From Paramecium octaurelia (taxonomy: Eukaryota > Ciliophora > Oligohymenophorea > Peniculida > Parameciidae), in assembly GCA_905182995.1 (NCBI GenBank), contig CAJJDP010000013.1, positions 659,275 to 723,274 of the forward strand: a stretch of DNA of 64,000 nucleotides, in the 5' to 3' direction. Made by a program: the position numbers and the translations under genes. Shown here in pieces: positions 35,390 through 46,754 of this stretch. Position 1 is the first letter of the stretch; each line of letters begins with the position of its first letter. The notes beneath the pieces were generated by a model. The model made no database searches. It was given only the letters and a program-made list of their open reading frames with translations, and was not told where the DNA came from.

Positions 35390-35960
35390 TATTTATTTAT
35401 TTAAAAATATATTTAACATATGATGACAATTATCAATCTGCTCGACAATAATTAACTAACCAATCTAATTGTTAAATAGTTAGTTTATTTCGTATAATTG
35501 AACACTTATTCCATAGTACTCAATTAATTTGCCAATTCTTTTTGGATATAGAATTTAAAGTTCTTTTAGTAATAATTCTAAATTATTGATAAATTGTGAT
35601 TCCTATTCTGATAATTGCTCAATATTTTCCAATATTTTATTTGACTTTTGTTTAGATAGGTGAATGTTTTTAAATAGTTCAAAAATTTTACTTTAATTCG
35701 CATTAATAGTCTAATTTACTAAATTATTCTTTTTTTTCCTCTAAATTTTAATAAGCATTATTTAACGTTAATACCTTTCACTGGGACTTAATATATTCTT
35801 TACACTATTCTCTAAGTTAAACAACTGAGCAAATCTGAATCTAGTCCTATTTACTATCTTAATTTAATTCAATTGCAAAAAAGATTTGTTTCTGGTCATT
35901 ACAAACTTAATTAAAATTCCTTGAATTCTTATAGAAATATCAATAAATAAAATCAATGAT
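35390..35960 (-). pseudogene. Fragmented coding remnant
   Basis: On the minus strand, protein-like segments succeed one another in different frames: QVCNDQKQIFFAIELNQDS, then NAYQNLEEKKEQFSKLDYQ, then KSNKILENIEQLSEQESQF and LYPKRIGKLIEYYGISVQLY, ending with TGA near 35390. Frame changes are not explained by introns of normal size and ends. The pattern fits a decayed gene encoding a helical, coiled-coil-containing protein. No function assigned; limits approximate. Confidence 0.4.
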
Positions 35961-36347
35961 TAAATTATCTCTTTAAATTAAAATTTTATGTAGTTACATT
36001 ATTAGGTTTGGTATTACATATATAATCTCTAAATATATCACTTGAACTCAAAATTTACTCAGAACGAAATGTCTAATTCATAAATTCCTGAGTTTTTATC
36101 TTATGATATGAATTTGATTTTAAGATATAATACACTATGCTTTAGTCTCCAAGATTTGATAATTACTTCAACTTTATTTTAAAGCAAATACATTTGAAAA
36201 TAACCTAGGACTAATTTAAGTCTTTGTGTTGGTTAATTAATAAATATACTGGCTATGGTTGTCAAACAGTTTTTTTAATTAAGTATAAAAAGAAGAATAA
36301 AAAAAAATAAAAATTGCAATTCATATTTTTCAAAAACAAACTATATT

Positions 36348-37599
36348 ATAATTAAATTATGAGAGTACTTAAAAGAAGTCCTGATTTCAGATCTGTTTTA
36401 ATTTAAACAAATTTAAATTTAGAAAATTAATGATAACAATCTAAGAAGCAAAAACTATAAGTAAACAGGCAGAAATTGGATTCTAATTAGATGATTGATT
36501 TAGATCAAAGCCTGATTACTATTTTAGTCTCAATAATTCATCAAGAAAGTATCGAGAGATATTATCATATTAATACTTTTATTATTTAACTGTGTATGAG
36601 GTGTAATGATATGAAATAATAATAACTATTAAATTTTACAATTTCATTAATTTAATTTAACAAATAAAATTCAATATTAAGGATTAAAAGGTAAAGAGGT
36701 AATTAAGTTTAAGGAAAATAAAGTTACTGAAATGGAAATTCTTTTTATAAAATTTACGATTATAATCTAACTTAAAGGGCTAAATCTATATCAAGGATGG
36801 ATTATCATTGGAAAGTATAATATCAAGAATAAAACAGGGAATGTATCATTGAACCTTATCATTTAAGTTGGAGAAAATCAAAATGGATTTTGTTTTGATG
36901 AAAATATTATGTTTATATTATATTTTAGATTTTGGAGATGTTTATGATGCTAATATGAAATAGGAAAATGGGTAGATTAGTATTAATTACAAGTTATGCT
37001 TCGTTCATTGCTAAATGATCTAAATAGAGAATGAATTAGAATCGATGTTTAGATTTCTTTTAGAGGACTAGAAAAATATGATTAGGAATCTGGAATTGAA
37101 AAAATTTATTTACATTAAGACTTTCAATCTATAATGATTCTATGGATGATGAATTCAATATCATATAAATAATACATTAATTAAAAATCGAAGGAGGTTT
37201 TTATATTGGAAACAATGGGTTGAAGCATAGGCACATAAAATTTTTATTGTATAATTGTATAGATTAATATTGACATAGCCACAATCAAATAATGATATAT
37301 GGTGAATATTAGAATGGGGAATCTTTAGAAATTTTGCAGAAGCACAATAAGAGTGAAATAACAAGCTTGGCATTATTAAAAATGTTTTGATTTGTTTTTT
37401 TATCTGGATGTAGTATTAATTTTAATTATTTTTTTTAATTATTTCCTTGCTAATTTGAATTTGCTATTTCGATTGATTTTAGAATATAGATATCCATAAC
37501 TAAATCTTTCTAATAAATTGTAATAAAGATAACTTTTATTATAATTTATTTTTTCAAATGTTTTCATCATAATTTTGGTATCAAGAATTACTTTGATTT
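36348..37599. repeat. Duplicated scaffold block B, copy 1 (1252 bp)
   Basis: Repeats at 37601-38852 with a constant offset of 1253; no difference was seen by eye. It ends exactly at the N at 37600, and copy 2 begins immediately after the N, so the two contig ends overlap completely. Confidence 0.92.
36361..37380 (+). pseudogene. Degraded gene related to the MORN-like repeat family (copy 1)
   Basis: An ATG-led frame (MRVLKRSPDFRS) passes one plausible 28-nt intron, then coding-like segments shift between frames (KEVIKFKENKVTEMEILF; GKYNIKNKTGNVSLNLIIQV; RIDVQISFRGLEKYDQESG). The last part, IEGGFYIGNNGLKHR and MIYGEYQNGESLEIL, resembles the GGG-x-YN-x-x-G-x-K-x-GKW and YNGEYKNGKK blocks of the adjacent minus-strand gene. 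Several frame breaks lack introns, so I call it a probable pseudogene. Alternative: a real gene whose introns I failed to place. Confidence 0.35.
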
Positions 37600-37600
37600 N
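37600..37600. other. Single-N scaffold join
   Basis: One ambiguous base directly between the two copies of block B. Confidence 0.95.
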
Positions 37601-38852
37601 ATAATTAAATTATGAGAGTACTTAAAAGAAGTCCTGATTTCAGATCTGTTTTAATTTAAACAAATTTAAATTTAGAAAATTAATGATAACAATCTAAGAA
37701 GCAAAAACTATAAGTAAACAGGCAGAAATTGGATTCTAATTAGATGATTGATTTAGATCAAAGCCTGATTACTATTTTAGTCTCAATAATTCATCAAGAA
37801 AGTATCGAGAGATATTATCATATTAATACTTTTATTATTTAACTGTGTATGAGGTGTAATGATATGAAATAATAATAACTATTAAATTTTACAATTTCAT
37901 TAATTTAATTTAACAAATAAAATTCAATATTAAGGATTAAAAGGTAAAGAGGTAATTAAGTTTAAGGAAAATAAAGTTACTGAAATGGAAATTCTTTTTA
38001 TAAAATTTACGATTATAATCTAACTTAAAGGGCTAAATCTATATCAAGGATGGATTATCATTGGAAAGTATAATATCAAGAATAAAACAGGGAATGTATC
38101 ATTGAACCTTATCATTTAAGTTGGAGAAAATCAAAATGGATTTTGTTTTGATGAAAATATTATGTTTATATTATATTTTAGATTTTGGAGATGTTTATGA
38201 TGCTAATATGAAATAGGAAAATGGGTAGATTAGTATTAATTACAAGTTATGCTTCGTTCATTGCTAAATGATCTAAATAGAGAATGAATTAGAATCGATG
38301 TTTAGATTTCTTTTAGAGGACTAGAAAAATATGATTAGGAATCTGGAATTGAAAAAATTTATTTACATTAAGACTTTCAATCTATAATGATTCTATGGAT
38401 GATGAATTCAATATCATATAAATAATACATTAATTAAAAATCGAAGGAGGTTTTTATATTGGAAACAATGGGTTGAAGCATAGGCACATAAAATTTTTAT
38501 TGTATAATTGTATAGATTAATATTGACATAGCCACAATCAAATAATGATATATGGTGAATATTAGAATGGGGAATCTTTAGAAATTTTGCAGAAGCACAA
38601 TAAGAGTGAAATAACAAGCTTGGCATTATTAAAAATGTTTTGATTTGTTTTTTTATCTGGATGTAGTATTAATTTTAATTATTTTTTTTAATTATTTCCT
38701 TGCTAATTTGAATTTGCTATTTCGATTGATTTTAGAATATAGATATCCATAACTAAATCTTTCTAATAAATTGTAATAAAGATAACTTTTATTATAATTT
38801 ATTTTTTCAAATGTTTTCATCATAATTTTGGTATCAAGAATTACTTTGATTT
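37601..38852. repeat. Duplicated scaffold block B, copy 2 (1252 bp)
   Basis: Second appearance of 36348-37599. It continues into the 3' part of the minus-strand MORN-like gene. Confidence 0.92.
37614..38633 (+). pseudogene. Degraded MORN-like-family gene (copy 2)
   Basis: Same sequence as 36361-37380, shifted by 1253. Probably the same physical locus seen twice because two contigs were joined without merging their overlap. Confidence 0.35.
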
Positions 38853-41690
38853 AATTCCTTGATGATATGTTGTAAAGTGTATCTTCATATCCCAACTAAG
38901 AGTAATTATAAATATTAATACTCAAGAAAAGCATCATCTTCTTCTATCCATTCTCCATTCTTCAAACCCATTTAATTGTAATGCCCTCCGCCGCTAATAA
39001 TTTTTGAAATAACTCACAATGCATTTCCTTGATACAAAATAAACCATCTTCCTTATTTTTTACCGTTCTAAAATTCACCAGCATATGTTATTTGGCAAAA
39101 TCTATTTCATTAAGATTATGGAAAACCTTTAGAAGTTATCTTGGATTTCTATTCTTTTTCCATCCTTTAGGCCATTCTCATTAAATAATCCTCCACCTCT
39201 AAGATAAATTACTATAAGGATTACATTATATCCTCTTTATATAGGATATACCATTTTCCAAACTGCTTTCCGTTAGAATATTCACCACTATAAGTGATCT
39301 ATCTAAATCTATAAGATATAATTTAGTTATTAAAGATACGATTAATAATCATCATCCAAGTCTATCCATTTCCCATGTTTCAATCCCTATTGATTATATA
39401 CTCCTCCTCCCCTTTGAAAATAATGTATTTGTTGCTTACTTACAAACTCTTATTTTTTTGATATGTTTTCCACCTTCCACTTTTTTGACCCTCAGTATAT
39501 ATTCCCTCTTGAAGTATTTCCCTTAAACTATGTTAGTAAGTTAATTAACCTAAAAAAATTTTATATTGGTTGTATCCATTTTCCTTTTTTTGTGCTATTC
39601 TAATCATATTGACCACCACCTCTAAATTAGTATATAATTGATATTAAACATAATTAATCCTTTATAGTATATATCCCATTGTCCTAATTTTTTCCCATCC
39701 TAATAAATCCCAGATTTAATTATCTATTTAGAACTATTGCATAGATATATAATTTTAACTTGTAATAATCGTCTTCCAAATCTATCCATTTTCCCATTTT
39801 CTATCCAACTGAATTATATTCCCCCTTACCTCTAATCTTATATATTCAATGCTTACATAATTATTTTAAAACGAATAGTTTCCCATTTACCAGACTTTAT
39901 TCCATTAATATATTCACCAACATATGTAACCTACTTAATACTTATACAAAATTTGAAAAGGAATTACTTGCAAAAACTATTATCCAAATCCTCCCATTTA
40001 CCATTCTTTAATCCTTCTTCATTATATTAGCCACCTCCTCTAATAATTCTAAAATACGAATACATAATATTTCCAAATCTCATAATATTCCATTTTCCTT
40101 ATTTTTTTCCGTTTTTATATTCTCCAACTTAAATCACTTATTTATATCTTATATAGAAAAAAATAGTTACTCTCTAAATTATTGATCCAACTCAACCCAA
40201 TTGCCAATTTTATACCCAGATTCATTATATTATCCCTCTCCACTAAATTCAATAATATAAATACATTTTCTCTCCTTTATAAGTAGTTATCCATTTTCCT
40301 GATTTAATTCCTTTTTGGTATGCACCTTTGCATTGAACATCAATATATCTAATGATAAATCTTTTTTTTTGAAACCTATTGAAATTATCATTTAACTCTA
40401 TCCATTCTCCATTTTTAAGACCTTCATCATTATAAGTTCCACCACCTCTGAAAAATAGGTTTCCAGTCTTACATTATTTATCTTCTGTAAACATAATCCC
40501 ATTATTGTATCCTAATTCCATTGAAATAACTTCCCACTTCAGCAACATAATTCATCCTAAAGACTTATTTGAAATGTTTACTAATTAAAATTATTAATAA
40601 CATCTATCCATTTCCCATTTTTCATTCCATAGATATCAAAATTACCGCCTCCACTCAGCTTAGTATAATTAATACATGATTGTCCCATTTAAAATAGTAA
40701 GCCAGTGTCCTTTTTTAATTCCATTCAAATATTCACCCACATATATCAATTTATTATAAATGCTATAAATTTATTTATCTATCCTCTTACTCACAAATTT
40801 AGTCATCTATATCTGTCCATTAACCATTTTTCAATCCATTCTGGTCGTATTAACCTCCTCCACTAATAAAATAATCTAAAATAATATCTAACATGATTTC
40901 CCTCTAAAAAATTGTATTCCATTATCCTTATTTTTTCTCATTCTTATAAACCCCTGAATAAGTTATTTAATTCCAACTTTAATTACTAAAATATAAAAAC
41001 TTATTGAAATTGTTATGGAGTTCAGTCCAATTCCCATTTTTCTTTTAATTTTCATTATACAATCCATGTCCACTATAAATTTATCTTAAAAATTCTACAT
41101 AATTTGACCATTAAACGTGGTTTACCATATCCCTTATTTTATTCCATTTTAATAATTTCCAATATGAAAAACTTGACAATAGCTAATTTAAATTAATAGC
41201 AACAAAAACAACTCGCTAAAATTTGGATCTAATTCAACCCAAGCTCCAATTTTATTTTCCAATCCATCGTAATCTCCTCCTGCAATCAATTTCTCTCCTT
41301 TCCAATATGCAACCCATTTGCCTATTTTCTGATTATTGCTTCCATAATTTCCATCCCAATTCAAAAATTATAACCATTCAAGATTTTCGATATTTTAAGG
41401 TTAATAATCTACCTGCTTAATTTATTACCTATATGTAAAATAAAAGTAAACTTTTTTATTATTTAGCCATCATATATGACAGTTTGAGTTCCATTTTTTG
41501 AATATTCAATTTATAGTTCGACAATCCCAAAAAATTATTTATATGAATATGGATTATGATATGCTAATTTTCCTCTCATCTCAAAAACTCCTTCTTTATA
41601 AACACAATATTCTAAATTATTCTTTGCTTAATAAATTTGAGGTTATTAATATTTCTATTTTTCGAATCTCTACTAAAAAATTTTTTTCAT
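38820..41690 (-). CDS. MORN-like 12-repeat protein
   Basis: The ATG at 41690 opens MKKIFQQRFEKQKYQQPQIY and a unique region (EYCVYKEGVFEMRGKLAYH). Then about twelve modules recur every about 207 bp (near 41225, 41020, 40815, 40600, 40395, 40190, 39990, 39780, 39570, 39360, 39160, 38940). Each has a GGG-x-YN-x-x-G-x-K-x-GKW-I-E-L core (for example GGGTYNDEGLKNGEWIEL) and a partner YSGEYSNGKQFGKWYILY block, with short introns between blocks (for example 31 nt between DDDYQS and FRQITYSG). The alternation of G-E-Y-x-N-G and GKW is MORN-like but longer than classical MORN. Probably a protein-interaction scaffold. The exact stop is uncertain: TGA at 38885 without, or 38820 with, a last intron. Confidence 0.75.
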
Positions 41691-42462
41691 TTTTTCTAGA
41701 AAATATTAATAAAATATTATTATTTGATATGGTTTGATAAAGTTATTAGAATGAAATGAAAATATCTACATATAGAATTACATTTTATTTCAGAAATACA
41801 TCAAATTTCTTTCTATATTCTCAATGATACTAACTTTAATCAGAATTTTTGATTAGTAAATATAAATACTTTAAGAATTCTGATCTCAATATAAAATAAA
41901 TAATTTGTTCTAGAGATAATAATGGTGTTCTTTTTTGATACTTTTTGCAAAAATTGTGGTTGTAGTTTTTAGCTATTTTTTTAATGTGATCAAAGTTGGT
42001 AATGATTAATATGTTTGTATTTATATTTTGTTTACCTTGTTAATACAAAGAAAAAAAGGTAAAATTGCTATTTCTTTTAAATTCAACATTTAATATATAT
42101 ATAAAAGATATCAATTTGAATTCAAATTCTAAAGCTTACAAAATTTATATAAATCAAGTTAATTTAATAATTATATTTCTTTAATGACACATATTAAATT
42201 AACACTGAGATGCAAACAATATTATTAAAGTAAGAATTATCAAAATGAAAAACAAATATTTAATATGTAACAAACTTAAATAGTTTTTATTATTCATCAA
42301 TTAAACCAATAAATTAGTACAATCATACTCTACTATTAATTTCAATGTAAATCAAACTACTTAACCAAATAATTTTGATAATAAAAAATCTCACTTTAAT
42401 TGAAATGAGTACATAATGAAAAGTTGAGGAATTAATAAAATTATTATTATTATTAATAATAA
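41691..42462. other. Divergent intergenic region
   Basis: These 772 bp separate the starts of the MORN-like (-) and WD40 (+) genes. AT-rich, no open exon with protein-like composition; expected to hold both promoters. Confidence 0.55.
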
Positions 42463-43575
42463 ATGAAATCTCAATTGTAATCATAATTTATTCCCTTAAC
42501 TTATCAATCTCAACCTTAATACTCATAATAATAAAGAGAATTCTGCAATGCTATTTCAATCAATCATAATAATACTATATTGATAGCAGCTGCAGATAAG
42601 CATCTTAATTTTTAATTTTAAAGATCATAAATCAAAGTTATGGAAATTATTTACTCTAAAGCAAATATCATTACTAATCTTATCTAAATTCAGCTTATTT
42701 AAGACCATCATTTCGGTTTTATAAACACACTTAATTTCTTTAAAAAAAACCCCTCTATGCTTAATTATTTTATTTCAGGGTCTTAAGATAAGTAGATTAT
42801 CATTTGGTCAATTGAAAATATTGAAACTTCAAGGTACTGGAAACCGATATTCAAATTAAAGGAGCATTCATCTATTATAACTTGTATAGTTCTTCGACCT
42901 TATAGTGAAGATCTTATTATCAGTGCTTGTGATAAAAAAATAACATTTTGGTCATTATCATCCTATTAATTTTTATCACCTTTAATTTAGCTAGGATGGG
43001 AATGTATATAAACAATTAAGGAACATAAAAACTATGTTTTTGGATTATCTATTAATAGGGAAGGAAATAGACTAGTGTCTTGTGGTTATGACAAGCAAAT
43101 CCTTATCATTGAAGAATTAAGTAAAAGAAAATGGGGTTTGAAATAAAAGATATAAACTCAAAACGTCGGATTTAGAATTTGTTTTATTAATTAAAATTTG
43201 TTTGCCTATCAACCATATGAAGCAAGCTTATAATTATATCAATTCAATATAGCAATTTAAAAATTTGAAAAATTTAAGGAAATTCCAGTTCAAGGACAAA
43301 ATAGTTCTTGTTCTCCTTATTTTCCTTCTAGCTATATCAAGTCACAAAATTTACTTGTTTCTAAGAATGGCTACCACTTAAATTTTATAAGGTTTTAATA
43401 TTCTCAAAATGAATCACAAGAATTTTAGTGCTAGTTAGAATCATCCATAGAGTTAGATTAAAAAGGTTCTTGGGGATATATTTATGGCTCGCTTAGTGAT
43501 GATGGAAGGCTATTAGTAACGTGGGATCTTGCTTCTGAATAAATATAAATCAGAACTTAAATTATATAGAATTGA
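42463..43575 (+). CDS. WD40-repeat protein
   Basis: A single uninterrupted exon of exactly 371 codons (370 residues), starting MKSQLQSQFIPLTYQSQPQY. WD-type blades are visible: FCNAISINHNNTILIAAADK, NYFISGSQDKQIIIWSI, SSIITCIVLRPYSEDLIISA with CDKKITFWSL, NYVFGLSINREGNRLVSCGY with DKQILIIEE, and a last degenerate blade SLSDDGRLLVTWDLAS. GH and WD signatures are loosened (IIIW, ITFW) as is usual in ciliate WD40 families. The fold is a beta-propeller scaffold; partners are unknown. It lacks the N-terminal Cys/His module present in its relative at 58575-60157. A decayed paralog lies just downstream. Confidence 0.88.
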
Positions 43576-44024
43576 ATTTATAAATTATAAATAAGAGTTT
43601 ATTATAATATCCTACATCCTATTTTCTTGATTCATTATATTAATGAAAACTATTTGAGCAATTTTTGAAATAAAAAGGGAATTGCAGGTCTTAAATAAAA
43701 ATAATCAATGTAAAACAAATTTCTAAATATTAACTGCGATTGATTTTCGATAAAGTAATCACTTTACTTAAATTTAATGGATTAATTAACTCTAATTTAT
43801 CAATCAAGGGTTAGTGAATTCGCGCATATATTAAATTTAAATATTTTTTAATTCTATCTAACTCTATAGTATATGAATTCTTCAAAATCGAAATATACCA
43901 TAAGAAAACTTACAGTTTTTGGTAAAAAGAAAATACATTATATAAATATAAAAGTAATAATTCCAATATGCTGTAAATCCTAACTAAGAAATCCGACTTA
44001 CATAGAATGAGCTTTAGAAAAATG
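43576..44024. other. Intergenic, nothing recognisable
   Basis: AT-rich spacer of about 450 bp between the WD40 gene and a WD40 pseudogene; no exon-like stretch seen. Confidence 0.5.
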
Positions 44025-45060
44025 AATTTAAAAATTCAAGAAACAATTCAATACATTTTAAGAGTAGATGAAATAAACTTAAAAATCATTCGATTAAAAT
44101 TTAACATAATAAGCGAAAATGGAGTATTTGATCAGAGTATAAAATTATAAAATTAAATATTTGCTATTATTTGGCTAGAAAGAATATTTGATTGTCAATT
44201 CTATAAGAGATGGCTGAATTTAATGAGTAAAAAGGCTCCAATATCAAAACAATCCAAAAAGATACAGAGTTAAATTTAAAATTGAAGCCTATAATAAATT
44301 TAAAAAATAGGTTATGAATTAATAATAAATCTCAGTTATTCAATTAGTTAAATACAATAATACGCGAAGACAAAAATTTTTTCATTTCAAAGATTAATAT
44401 CTATAAAGTAGATTACGAAGAATCATTGAAAATTAAACTTTAACTGGACATATTGACGATGTTGTTTCTCTGACATTAAGTTTGAATTAAGATCTATTTA
44501 CATCTGGAAGTAGTTGGATTGATAAGAAAAACGTGATTTGGAGAAAACAGAATGATCTATGGAGATGTGCTAAATTTGAATTTTCATTAAGGATATATGT
44601 TCCTTATATTTTATGGAATCAGCTAAATTTCTATTTTGAAAATTGTTTAGTTTCTTGTAGTAAAGATAAATCAATAATTGTTTTGCAAAACCAAATAATA
44701 TATGGAAATATTTTTAATAAATAACTCATGAAAGTTATGCATTTCGAATAACTTTCATTGTTGATGACTCTTTTTTATTTTAGCTAAATAATGAAATATT
44801 TATAAAAGTTTATTTTCAGGAAATTTTCTAGAGAATTTGGAATAGTGACTTACTGTTTAAGAAAAGTAGACCCTTGATTATTTCTTCGGCATTTGAAAAT
44901 GTTGAAAACAACTGGTTATTCAAAATACAACTATTGTCATACTATACATTGTTAACTTCATTAAAATAACGGTATACTTTTAAAAAGAGGAAGATTCCTT
45001 GCAATTTGGGAAAGGTCACCAAAATAAATGGAGGTTGATGGGATAATTAATATTTATGAG
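44025..45060 (+). pseudogene. WD40 pseudogene
   Basis: From the ATG near 44022 the frame encodes MSFRKMNLKIQETIQYILR and a helical region, then shifts. Next comes FFISKINIYKVDYEESL and a recognisable propeller start, LTGHIDDVVSLTLSLNQDLF with TSGSSWIDKKNVIWRKQNDL, and LVSCSKDKSIIVLQNQ. After about 44750 the frame is broken repeatedly (fragments near KKRKIPCNLGK). In-frame TGA codons and frameshifts without introns mark it as decayed. The opening of the propeller is of the same type as intact Paramecium WD40 proteins such as those at 42463 and 58575. Confidence 0.6.
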
Positions 45061-45674
45061 ATATTATATTTGAATAGAAATGAGAAATTTAATTTTTATA
45101 TTAATTCAAATCATAATACTTAAAGGCTTAGAATGAACTAAAATCTGAAATGTGGTCCAGAACATACAAATGTGAATTTAATTTGAATTTCATATCATCA
45201 TTTTGTTTATCTGCAATAATAATATAATGAATTTTTAATTTCAAATAGATTGTCTTTATTTCATGGATGTGTAAATAACTTATATAATCTTATTTTCAGT
45301 TACGTTTTACTATTTTCAACCCATTATCCTACTTTCTTTCCAATGTAATAATTTAATTTATAAGAATTTTTAACTTCTAGTTTTTCAAAGTTACTCTCTT
45401 CTTTTTAATAATGTCTCGATAATACTCATATTTTTCATAATTTACTCAAAGCATTTCCCATGTAATATCTGTCTGAAAATGGATAATTAATAAGCACTGA
45501 TTAGGACGTTTCTATTTTCTGAGGTTTGGAGATCCTTTACTGTCCTTTCCTTCCAAAAGTAAAACCTTTAGACTTCCAGAAGTAATTTATAAATTGTATT
45601 ATCCGACTTCAGGATCATTGAACTAATCAGCAAACCTTACAATTTAGAAAACCTTAGTGAATAAATTATTTGTA
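45061..45674. other. Broken coding-like spacer
   Basis: Mostly AT-rich; between 45530 and 45670 a plus frame reads RLPEVIYKLYYPTSGSLNQS and may belong with the following open frame, but it ends at a TGA. Probably a remnant. Confidence 0.3.
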
Positions 45675-46022
45675 AACTTAGGAGCTTTACTATACTGATA
45701 AATTAGAGGAAAATAAGTAGGTTCAGAAGAAAAAGTATTTTAAAAGTCCTATATCTCTTGAATTTAACAAATCTTATGTTACTTTTAATTACAGGGAAAT
45801 CTATTTCTAGTCTAAAATTTTAAATAAAGACTTGCTTTATTATTATGAATTCAAAAAATGCTCACTAACCTAACTAAAATATAAATCATTTCTATTTGGT
45901 TATTATACCAAAGTTTTTCTTATTAATCCAAAAAAAGTCTTGTAAACTAACTATATGCATCAGGGCCAAGAATTTTAAAATAGTCAAACTCGTCCAATAA
46001 AATATTGGTTTCATTTTTGATT
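45675..46022 (+). pseudogene. Open reading frame, 3' remnant of an unknown gene
   Basis: A ciliate-code frame of about 115 residues (ELYYTDKLEENKQVQKKK; SPISLEFNKSYVTFNYREIY; LFGYYTKVFLINPKKVL) ends with TGA at 46022. It has no ATG of its own and upstream sequence is frame-broken. It may be the tail of the decayed gene upstream or a separate remnant. Unrecognised. Confidence 0.3.
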
Positions 46023-46754
46023 TCAGGACATATAATTTATCAGAAATTGTAAAGATTTCCATAAATTTAATTAATTTAACCATATAGAATATTAATCGAA
46101 AAATTATTAGAGCTAAATTTGCAGAAAACTTTTAAATTAATTCTTCAATTAAATCAACATTTTTGATGAATTAGTTTTAAAAAAAATTCCGTAAATAAAA
46201 ACACTAACTAATTAATTACATCTAACTTTATTTATTTGTAAATTTCGCCTAAAAATTAATCTCATAACAACGCAAAATTAATTGTTAACTAATATTATTT
46301 TCTGAATTTATTCCAAAAGTTGCTTTACTAATTTTATTAATATTTATATATGAAATACTTTAATAGTGATAAAAATATTTGAATAAATTTTAATATTTTC
46401 AAAAATTTCTAATTTTTTGAGTGAGGTTTTTACTATTATCCTATTATTATAATATACTTCAAGATGACATATTTATAAATAATATCATTATAATATACTT
46501 CTACCAAGCAAATCATTGATATTCTTTCATTTAATAATTATTCTTACTTTAGAAACTTTAATCATTAGTAAAATATACTATTTTTACAAATAAAAATATT
46601 TGTATGGTTTGATATTAAATTTTAAGGTTTCTTTTAAGATATGTATATAAATACTCTTGTAATTGTAAATTAATATGGCAAATTAAATAGAAAAACAAAT
46701 TTAGCTAGTAAAATTTATAATTCAATATTTATTCATTAATATAAAGAACAAAAT
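46023..46754. other. Convergent intergenic region, nothing recognisable
   Basis: AT-rich spacer downstream of the giant receptor gene; no exon, RNA gene or repeat recognised. Confidence 0.5.

Noticed and set aside
37161..37373. 70-residue minus-strand frame, present in both copies of block B
   Set aside because: Its appearance twice is due to the duplicated scaffold block, not conservation; the opposite strand carries MORN-like module remnants.
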